Below, one piece after another: positions 7,137 through 13,600 of a DNA stretch of 20,454 bases. Within the stretch, counting starts at the first letter, position 1; each line of letters starts with the position of its first letter. The notes under the pieces were generated by a model. It had not been told where the DNA came from and made no database searches. It worked only from the letters and a program-made list of their open reading frames with translations. This DNA comes from an uncultured Lachnospiraceae bacterium (lineage in GTDB: Bacteria; Bacillota; Clostridia; Lachnospirales; Lachnospiraceae), in NCBI GenBank assembly GCA_947594335.1, contig CANQEC010000013.1, positions 1 to 20,454 on the forward strand, written 5' to 3'. The position numbers were made by a program, and so were the translations under genes.

Positions 7137-8285
7137 ATGGATAAAGAACTAAAAAAGATAGTCACAATAGGTCCTGTGTATCCATATAGAGGAGGGATTT
7201 CTCAGTATGGAAGTCTGCTGATCAAAGAACTCGAGAAGAGCTATGAAGTAAAAAGCATGTCTTTCAGCCTGATGTATCCCTCCATACTATATCCGGGGAA
7301 ATCTCAGAAAGATTATAGTACCGTGTTTGATATAAACTCGGAGGTCAGTTATATTATTAATACGGTCAACCCGGTCAGTTATGTAAAAACAGCGAATGCC
7401 ATTAATAAATTTATGCCGGATCTTGTCATTGTGCATTGGTGGCATCCGTATTTTGTATTCACAGATATCGGGATTTTATCGCTGCTGGATAAAAGTATAA
7501 AAATATGTATCTGCTGTAATAATGTACTGCCACATGACAACATTCCTTTTTCGCGATGGATCACAAAAAGAGTTTTGAAAAAAGGACATATGTATCTTGT
7601 TCATTCGGAAAAAGAAGAAATCCTGTTAAAGAATTTGCTGAATAAAGATGTCTGTTTCAGAAGAATTCCATGTCCCAATGTTTCAACCTTTGTAAAAACA
7701 GGAATGAACAGGAGTCAGGCGCGGGAAAAAATCGGATTAGGGAAAAATGACAGGGTTCTTCTTTTTTTCGGATTTATAAGAAAATATAAAGGCCTTTATC
7801 ATCTGATCAATATTATGCCGGAGCTTGTGAAGAAAGATCCGTCTGTGAAACTGCTCATTGTCGGAGATTTTTATGAAGACCGGGAAGTGTACTTTGCCCA
7901 GATACAGGAGAAGGGACTTTTGCAGCATATAGTTGTCTGTGATAAATTTATACCGGACTCTGAGGTAGAACCGTATTTTATGGCGTCTGATGTGGTGGTT
8001 CTGCCATATGACAGTGCTACGACAAGCGGTGTTATTCAGGCCGCGTATTTTTTTGGACTGCCTGTTATTGTAACGGATACAGGAGGTTTAAAAGAAGCGG
8101 TTGCCGAAAATGAAACAGGATATGTTGTTCCGGCATTTGACGAGGATGCGCTTCGCGGATGTATAGAGATATTTTTTGAAAATCTCGGCAGTATAGATTA
8201 TAAGGGAAATATTGAACGTGAAAATTACAAATACTCCTGGAAGAGAATCGTAAGTGACATCCAGGATATGTGGGATGCGTATTAG
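7137..8285 (+). CDS. GT4-family glycosyltransferase
   Basis: 382 residues from ATG 7137, 6 bases behind CAGAGG; it starts 18 bases after the aminotransferase stop. GT-B fold: the N-terminal half opens with a glycine-rich 'PVYPYRGGISQYG' (13-25), and the C-terminal half has 'LLFFGFIRKYKGL' (208-220) with the basic residues that bind donor phosphates and 'LLIVGDFY'. The usual E-x7-E motif is changed to S293 and Q301 in 'SATTSGVIQAAYFFGLPVIVTDTGGLKE'. This variant occurs in a recognisable GT4 subgroup, so it need not mean loss of activity. It probably adds a sugar from a nucleotide donor to the lipid-linked repeat unit on the cytoplasmic face. GDP-rhamnose, GDP-mannose or GDP-perosamine are natural candidates from context; none is proven. 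Confidence 0.85.
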   Translation: MDKELKKIVTIGPVYPYRGGISQYGSLLIKELEKSYEVKSMSFSLMYPSILYPGKSQKDYSTVFDINSEVSYIINTVNPVSYVKTANAINKFMPDLVIVHWWHPYFVFTDIGILSLLDKSIKICICCNNVLPHDNIPFSRWITKRVLKKGHMYLVHSEKEEILLKNLLNKDVCFRRIPCPNVSTFVKTGMNRSQAREKIGLGKNDRVLLFFGFIRKYKGLYHLINIMPELVKKDPSVKLLIVGDFYEDREVYFAQIQEKGLLQHIVVCDKFIPDSEVEPYFMASDVVVLPYDSATTSGVIQAAYFFGLPVIVTDTGGLKEAVAENETGYVVPAFDEDALRGCIEIFFENLGSIDYKGNIERENYKYSWKRIVSDIQDMWDAY

Positions 8286-8393
8286 TAAAGGAACAAAAAA
8301 GGAGAATCTGGTGTGCAGCTGCAAAAGGGCGATATCTCTGCATTTTTGCACCATGCAATGGACACTATGGAAAAATTGGAGGGTAATACATTC

Positions 8394-9464
8394 ATGAAAA
8401 AAACAGCTCTTATCATGGCAGGCGGACGCGGCGAGCGCTTCTGGCCGCGCAGCCGCAGGAATCTGCCGAAACAGTTTCTCTCACTGACGGACGACGGAAA
8501 GACGATGATCCAGCTCACCGTGGAGCGCATCAGTCCGCTTGTGGACATCGAAGATGTCTATATCGCGACGAACAGGGACTACCGCTCCCTTGTTATGGAG
8601 CAGCTTCCGGGGCTTCCGGAAAAGAATATTCTGTGTGAGCCGGTGGGGCGCAATACGGCTCCCTGCATCGGACTTGGCGCCGTGCATATCGCGAAAAAAT
8701 ATGAGGACGCCATCATGTATGTGCTGCCGTCGGATCATCTGATCAAGTTCAATAATATGTTTCTCAACGTTCTCAGGGACGCCGGCGAGGTTGCCGAAAA
8801 CGGCGAGAACCTGGTGACGATCGGGATCACGCCGGATTACCCGGAGACAGGCTACGGATATATCAAGTTCCATCCGGATAAGACGGAGGGCAGGGCGTAC
8901 GCGGTAGAGCGTTTTGTTGAGAAGCCGAGTATCGAGGTTGCGAAGGAGTACATCGCGACAGAAGAATATTTGTGGAACAGCGGCATGTTTACCTGGAAAG
9001 TGTCCACGATCCTGAAAAACATCCAGATGCATCTGCCGGACACGTACGAGAGGCTGATGAAAATCGCGGAAGCGGTCGGGACAGCCGAGGAGGAAGCGGT
9101 TCTTGAGAAGGAATTTCGCGCGATGCAGCCGCAGTCTGTCGATTACGGGATCATGGAGAAGGCGAAGAATATCTATATTCTTCCGGGGACGTTCGGCTGG
9201 GACGACGTGGGTTCCTGGCTGGCGGTTGAGCGCATCAGGCGTTCCAATGAGTCGGGAAATGTGGTGAGCGGAAATATCATCACGATCAATACGCACAACT
9301 GCATTATCCAGGGAGAGAGGAAGCTGATCGCGACGGTCGGCCTTGACGATATGATCATTGTGGACACGGAGGATGCCACGCTGATCTGTGCGAAGGACAG
9401 CGCCGGGGATATCAAAAAAGTGCTCGAAAATCTGAAGATATGCAACAGGGACGAGTATATCTGA
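8394..9464 (+). CDS. manC: Mannose-1-phosphate guanylyltransferase
   Basis: 356 residues from ATG 8394, behind GGAGGG with a 10-base gap; an in-frame GTG at 8313 would add an unrelated 27-residue stretch. It makes GDP-mannose from mannose-1-phosphate and GTP. Signature residues are intact: 'GGRGERFWPRSR' (10-21, with R15), 'PKQF', 'GRNTAP' (85-90), 'LPSDH' (111-115), 'ETGYGYI', 'FVEKPS', 'WNSGMFTW', 'VDYGIMEK' and 'GWDDVGSW'. It is a single-domain enzyme without the C-terminal cupin of AlgA-type proteins. From here on, base composition is visibly GC-richer than in the genes to the left. It is followed by a promoter and gmd, so it ends one transcription segment while sharing the pathway with the next. 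Confidence 0.92.
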   Translation: MKKTALIMAGGRGERFWPRSRRNLPKQFLSLTDDGKTMIQLTVERISPLVDIEDVYIATNRDYRSLVMEQLPGLPEKNILCEPVGRNTAPCIGLGAVHIAKKYEDAIMYVLPSDHLIKFNNMFLNVLRDAGEVAENGENLVTIGITPDYPETGYGYIKFHPDKTEGRAYAVERFVEKPSIEVAKEYIATEEYLWNSGMFTWKVSTILKNIQMHLPDTYERLMKIAEAVGTAEEEAVLEKEFRAMQPQSVDYGIMEKAKNIYILPGTFGWDDVGSWLAVERIRRSNESGNVVSGNIITINTHNCIIQGERKLIATVGLDDMIIVDTEDATLICAKDSAGDIKKVLENLKICNRDEYI

Positions 9465-9475
9465 TAACTTATGCG

Positions 9476-9504
9476 TTGCCCAAACGGGAAAAAAATGTTA
9501 TACT
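9476..9504 (+). promoter_or_regulatory. Probable sigma-A promoter for gmd
   Basis: TTGCCC (9476-9481) and TATACT (9499-9504) are separated by exactly 17 bases, matching 4 of 6 and 5 of 6 consensus positions. They lie in the 100-base gap before gmd, about 60 bases above its ATG. This suggests gmd-rmd-mutase-fusion can be transcribed apart from the variable genes upstream. Confidence 0.65.
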
Positions 9505-9564
9505 TTAACGGACTATGTATCTGAACAGGGATTTTTTTACAAATATAAATAAAAGGAGAGTACA

Positions 9565-10596
9565 ATGAAAAGAGCTTTGATTACAGGCATCACCGGACAG
9601 GACGGCTCCTATCTGGCGGAGCTTCTTCTGGAAAAGGGTTATGAAGTATATGGGATCATGCGCAGAAAGAGCGTTGTGGATTACGGCAATGTGGATCACA
9701 TCAAGGACAGGATCCATTTTATCTACGCGGATATGACGGATCCGATCTCCCTTATCACCGCGATGAGAATTTCTCAGGCCGACGAGGTTTACAATCTTGC
9801 GGCGCAGTCTTTTGTGGCCACGAGCTGGGAACAGCCGCTCGCCACGGCGAATATCGATGCGCTCGGCGTGACAAATATGCTTGAGGCGATCCGCACGGTA
9901 AAGCCGGAGGCTCATTTCTATCAGGCTTCGACCTCGGAGATGTTTGGGCTTGTTCAGGAGATGCCGCAGAAGGAGACGACGCCGTTCTATCCGAGAAGCC
10001 CCTACGGAGTGGCCAAGCTCTACGGCCACTGGATCACAAAAAATTACAGAGAGAGCTACGGTCTGTTTGCCTGCAGCGGTATTTTGTTTAACCATGAGAG
10101 CGAGCGCCGCGGCAAGGAATTTGTGACAAGAAAGATTACGGATGCCGTCGCGAGGATCAAGCAGGGCGTTCAGGATCATCTTGAGCTGGGCAACATGGAT
10201 TCAAAGCGCGACTGGGGCCACTCGAAGGATTATGTCCGGGCCATGTGGCTGATGCTGCAGCAGGATGAGCCGGACGATTACGTGATCGCCACGAACGAGA
10301 CGAGAACCGTGCGCGAGTTTGTTGAGACGGCATTTGGTCATGTCGGTATTTCCATTGCGTGGTCGGGAGAAGGCGTTGATGAGATCGGAACCGACAAGGA
10401 GACCGGCAAGGTGATTGTCAAAGTCAATAAGAATTTCTTCCGTCCGGCGGAAGTGGATGTGCTGCTTGGAGATCCTTCCAAGGCGGAGAAAAAGCTCGGG
10501 TGGGTGCGCGAGATCCCGTTCTCTGAGCTTGTGGAGCGCATGGTGAAAAATGATATGGAGCTTGTGGCAAAAGAGATTAAGGTGAATGCGTTATAG
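9565..10596 (+). CDS. gmd: GDP-mannose 4,6-dehydratase
   Basis: 343 residues, an SDR-type enzyme converting GDP-mannose to GDP-4-keto-6-deoxy-D-mannose. The NADP-binding motif is G8-x-x-G11-x-x-G14 in 'TGITGQDGSYL'. The catalytic set is T123 in 'ASTSEMFG' with E125, and Y147/K151 in 'SPYGVAKLYGHW'. Other family stretches are 'RRKSVVDYGNVDHI', 'LFNHESERRG' and 'KRDWGHSKDYV'. Length and motifs are complete. ATG 9565 follows AAAAGGAGAG at ideal spacing. Its product feeds both Rmd (10829) and the perosamine aminotransferase (6009), which makes this the branch point of the locus. The next gene is 232 bases away across a structured spacer, in contrast with the tight spacing of rmd and the mutase. 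Confidence 0.95.
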   Translation: MKRALITGITGQDGSYLAELLLEKGYEVYGIMRRKSVVDYGNVDHIKDRIHFIYADMTDPISLITAMRISQADEVYNLAAQSFVATSWEQPLATANIDALGVTNMLEAIRTVKPEAHFYQASTSEMFGLVQEMPQKETTPFYPRSPYGVAKLYGHWITKNYRESYGLFACSGILFNHESERRGKEFVTRKITDAVARIKQGVQDHLELGNMDSKRDWGHSKDYVRAMWLMLQQDEPDDYVIATNETRTVREFVETAFGHVGISIAWSGEGVDEIGTDKETGKVIVKVNKNFFRPAEVDVLLGDPSKAEKKLGWVREIPFSELVERMVKNDMELVAKEIKVNAL

Positions 10597-10828
10597 GAGA
10601 AAGCAAACGGGTCTGTTACGCAGGCGGTCCGCCGGGACCGCTTTCGCGGCAGGCCTCGTTTGCTGTGAAAGCTCCAGATGACGGCGATGACGAGGTGCTG
10701 AAAGTTCGGCGGACGTTTGCTTAGCACCGGCCGAAGCAGAGCGGAGACCGCTGAAAGCGCGGAGCCATCGGCTTTCATTTATGGAGGCGCGCTGCCTGCA
10801 GGGCATAAACGTTGAGAAAGGAAAAGCT
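10597..10828 (+). repeat. Hairpin-rich 232-bp intergenic element between gmd and rmd
   Basis: No supported gene. Visible inverted repeats: AGCAAACGGG (10602-10611) with CTCGTTTGCT (10655-10664, one G-U pair), enclosing GCGGTCC-GCCG-GGACCGC (10624-10641); GGTGCT (10694-10699) with AGCACC (10723-10728), which competes with TTCGGC (10705-10710) and GCCGAA (10730-10735); AGCGG-AGA-CCGCT (10740-10752); TGAAAGC (10752-10758) with GCTTTCA (10771-10777); and palindrome CCTGCAGG (10795-10802). CGTTTGCT occurs at 10657 and 10714, and its complement at 10602. No U-run marks a terminator. It may be a dispersed repeat or a structured RNA; the bases just before the rmd ATG carry a normal GAAAGGA site. Confidence 0.6.
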
Positions 10829-11776
10829 ATGAAGAAGGCATTGATTATCGGGGGAGCGGGATTTGTGGGCGGCTATCTGATCCGCCAGCTGAAAAAAGAC
10901 GGGTACCAGATTGCGGTCACGAAGATGCCGCAGGAGACGATTCCGGGGGAAGGATTCGAAGTGCTGGATCTGAATATCCTGGACAGGCCGGCGATTGAGA
11001 CGCTTTTGGAGCAGGTGAGGCCTGACTGTATTTTTCACCTGGCGGCCCAGAGCTCCGTTTATGTGTCCTGGAAAAATCCGGGACTTACGATTGACGTAAA
11101 TATCAAGGGAAGCGTAAATATGCTGGATGCCGTCCGCACGCTCGATTATAAGCCGCGGATCCTGCTGATCGGATCCGGGGAGGAGTACGGACATATCCTG
11201 CCCGGCGAAACGCCGATATCCGAACAGAATATGGTTCGCCCGGGCAACATCTACGCGGCGACCAAGGTCTGTCAGAATCTGATCGGAAAGATCTATGCGG
11301 ATGCCTACGGCATGGACATTATGTCGGTCCGCGCGTTCAATCATATCGGGCCGACGCAGACGCCGATGTTTGTGACGGCCGATTTCTGCAGACAGGCGGC
11401 GGAGATCGAGGCCGGAAAGAGGGAACCGGTCATCCGCGTGGGAAATCTTGGCGCCAGGAGGGATTTTACGGATGTGCGCGATGTGGTGCGCGCCTACAGT
11501 ATGCTGATGGAGCGCGGAGTGCCGGGCGAGACCTACAATGTCGGAAGCGGGAAAGCGATTGAGATCAGGGAGCTGCTTGTTCAGATCCTTTCCATGGCAA
11601 AGACGGAGATTTCCGTGGAGGTCGATCCGGAAAAGCTGCGGCCCGTGGATATTCCAATCATTGAGGCGGATATTTCAAAGCTGACAGACTGCACCGGGTG
11701 GGTTCCGGAGATCCCCCTGGAACAGACACTGCAGGAGACGCTTGATTACTGGCGGCGGAAAGTAAAGGAGAATTGA
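10829..11776 (+). CDS. rmd: GDP-6-deoxy-D-mannose reductase (SDR family)
   Basis: 315 residues from ATG 10829, behind GAAAGGA; in-frame upstream starts fall in the structured spacer. It is a short-chain reductase with 'IGGAGFVGGYL' (7-17) for NAD(P) binding, S116 in 'IGSGEEYG', and Y142/K146 in 'IYAATK'. The stretches 'RAFNHIGPTQ', 'RDFTDVRDVVRAY' and 'YNVGSGKAIEIRELL' match Pseudomonas Rmd from memory. Rmd reduces the 4-keto group of Gmd's product to give GDP-D-rhamnose. A GDP-6-deoxy-talose reductase is the main alternative, since the two differ only in stereochemistry. It lacks the epimerase features expected of GDP-fucose synthase. The mutase ATG follows one base after its stop, so they are co-translated. 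Confidence 0.85.
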   Translation: MKKALIIGGAGFVGGYLIRQLKKDGYQIAVTKMPQETIPGEGFEVLDLNILDRPAIETLLEQVRPDCIFHLAAQSSVYVSWKNPGLTIDVNIKGSVNMLDAVRTLDYKPRILLIGSGEEYGHILPGETPISEQNMVRPGNIYAATKVCQNLIGKIYADAYGMDIMSVRAFNHIGPTQTPMFVTADFCRQAAEIEAGKREPVIRVGNLGARRDFTDVRDVVRAYSMLMERGVPGETYNVGSGKAIEIRELLVQILSMAKTEISVEVDPEKLRPVDIPIIEADISKLTDCTGWVPEIPLEQTLQETLDYWRRKVKEN

Positions 11777-11777
11777 C

Positions 11778-13508
11778 ATGGATTACAGGGAACGATACAC
11801 GTACTGGTGTACGGACGGATATTTTGATGAGAAGACAAAAGAGGAGCTTAAAAATATCGCGGCAAACGAGGCGGAGATCGAGGACCGCTTTTACCGGGAT
11901 CTGTCCTTTGGCACAGGAGGCCTGCGCGGCGTGATCGGCGCGGGGACGAACCGCATGAACATCTACACAGTCAGAAAGGCCACGCAGGGACTTGCGAATT
12001 TTATCCGAAAGGAAGGCGGGCAGGAAAAAGGAGTGGCGATCGCCTTTGATTCGCGCCATATGTCCCCGGAGTTTGCCGATGAGGCCGCCCTGTGCATGGC
12101 GGCGAACGGGATCAAAGCTTACGTTTTCGATTCGCTCCGTCCGACGCCGGAGCTGTCCTTTGCGCTGCGGACGCTCGGATGCATCGCGGGCATTGTGATC
12201 ACTGCCAGCCACAATCCTCCGGAGTACAACGGATATAAAGTTTACTGGGAGGACGGAGCGCAGATCACTTATCCGAAGGACAGGGAGATCATCGCGGAGG
12301 TGAATCTTGTGACGGATTACGCTTCCGTAAAGACGATGAAAAAGGAAGACGCGAAGGCGGCGGGACTTTATCAGGTGATCGGAAAAGAGATTGACGACAG
12401 ATATATCGCGGAGCTGAAAAAACTGATCATCCATCCGGAGGTGATCGAGAAGGCGGCGGATGACATCACGATCGTATATACGCCGCTCCACGGAACGGGC
12501 AACCTTCCGGTCAGGCGCGTGTTAAAGGAGCTGGGATTTCGAAAGGTCTATGTCGTCCCGCAGCAGGAGAAGCCGGACGGTGATTTCCCGACGGTTTCCT
12601 ACCCGAATCCGGAGGATCCGAAGGCGTTCGCGCTGGCGCTTGCTCTGGCAAAAGAGGTGGACGCGGATATTGTGCTTGCCACGGATCCGGACGCGGATCG
12701 TCTCGGCGTGTACGCGAAAGACAGCGCGACAGGGGAATACATGTCGTTTACCGGAAATATGTCCGGGATGGTGATCGCGGAATACATTCTTGCGAGAAAG
12801 AAGGAGAACGGGACGCTTCCCGCAAACGGAGCCCTCGTAAAGACGATCGTGACCACGGATATGGCGGATGTGATCGCGCAGGATTACCAGGTGAAGCTGA
12901 TCGAGGTGCTGACCGGATTCAAATATATCGGCGAGCAGATCAAATTCTTTGAGCAGCAGCATACGTACGAATATCTGTTCGGCATGGAGGAAAGCTACGG
13001 CTGCCTCGTCGGCACGCACGCGAGAGATAAGGATGCCGTCGCCGCGGTGATGGCTCTGTGCGAGACGGCTGCATGGTGCAAGATCCACGGCCGTACGCTC
13101 TGGGATCAGATGATCAGCCTTTATGAGACGTACGGATATTTCCGTGAGGGGCTGGAATCCGTCACCTTGAAGGGGATCGACGGCGGTGAGAAGATTCAGC
13201 AGATGATGGCGGATATGCGCGCGAAGATTCCGGAGGAGCTGGGAGGCCTTAAGGTTCTCGAATTCCGTGATTACGATGCGGATACGGTGAAGAACCTGCA
13301 GACAGGCGCTGTGACCGCGACGGGGCTTCCGAAATCGAATGTGCTGTATTTTAAGCTGGAAAACAATTCCTGGTGCTGCGCGAGGCCGTCCGGGACGGAA
13401 CCCAAGATCAAATTTTATATGGGCGTCAGAGGGAACAGTCTTGAGGATTCCGCGGCAAAGCTGGAGAAGCTCAGGGCGGCTCTGCTTGCGTTTGCGCAGA
13501 TCGGATAA
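11778..13508 (+). CDS. Phosphohexomutase (phosphomannomutase/phosphoglucomutase)
   Basis: 576 residues, the size of PgcA-type alpha-phosphohexomutases. All four active-site loops are present: the phosphoserine S144 in 'ITASHNPPEYNGYK', the Mg-binding D303, D305 and D307 in 'TDPDADRLG', the sugar-binding 'GMEESYG' (402-408) and the phosphate-binding 'RPSGTEPK' (536-543). It interconverts hexose 6- and 1-phosphates. In this locus mannose-6-P to mannose-1-P is the needed step, between the isomerase and ManC, but this type often also works on glucose phosphates, which would serve Ugd. The site AAAGGAG lies 7 bases before ATG 11778. Codon use is GC-rich like gmd and rmd. Substrate preference cannot be read from sequence. 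Confidence 0.9.
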   Translation: MDYRERYTYWCTDGYFDEKTKEELKNIAANEAEIEDRFYRDLSFGTGGLRGVIGAGTNRMNIYTVRKATQGLANFIRKEGGQEKGVAIAFDSRHMSPEFADEAALCMAANGIKAYVFDSLRPTPELSFALRTLGCIAGIVITASHNPPEYNGYKVYWEDGAQITYPKDREIIAEVNLVTDYASVKTMKKEDAKAAGLYQVIGKEIDDRYIAELKKLIIHPEVIEKAADDITIVYTPLHGTGNLPVRRVLKELGFRKVYVVPQQEKPDGDFPTVSYPNPEDPKAFALALALAKEVDADIVLATDPDADRLGVYAKDSATGEYMSFTGNMSGMVIAEYILARKKENGTLPANGALVKTIVTTDMADVIAQDYQVKLIEVLTGFKYIGEQIKFFEQQHTYEYLFGMEESYGCLVGTHARDKDAVAAVMALCETAAWCKIHGRTLWDQMISLYETYGYFREGLESVTLKGIDGGEKIQQMMADMRAKIPEELGGLKVLEFRDYDADTVKNLQTGAVTATGLPKSNVLYFKLENNSWCCARPSGTEPKIKFYMGVRGNSLEDSAAKLEKLRAALLAFAQIG

Positions 13509-13600
13509 AGGGAAGTCTTTTAAGTGCCGTGCCGCAGGGGAAAGTTTTTTTGAAGGCGGGCGGCAGGATTAATCAGGTTGATAAAGGAGTATTGTGTCTG

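Noticed and set aside
8313..8393. N-terminal extension of ManC from GTG 8313
   Set aside because: The added residues have no family similarity, and the ATG at 8394 has its own GGAGGG site directly before the nucleotide-binding motif.
10338..10806. Minus-strand open frames running across the gmd end and the structured spacer
   Set aside because: No plausible start signal or protein family; the open frame follows from GC-rich sequence and inverted repeats.
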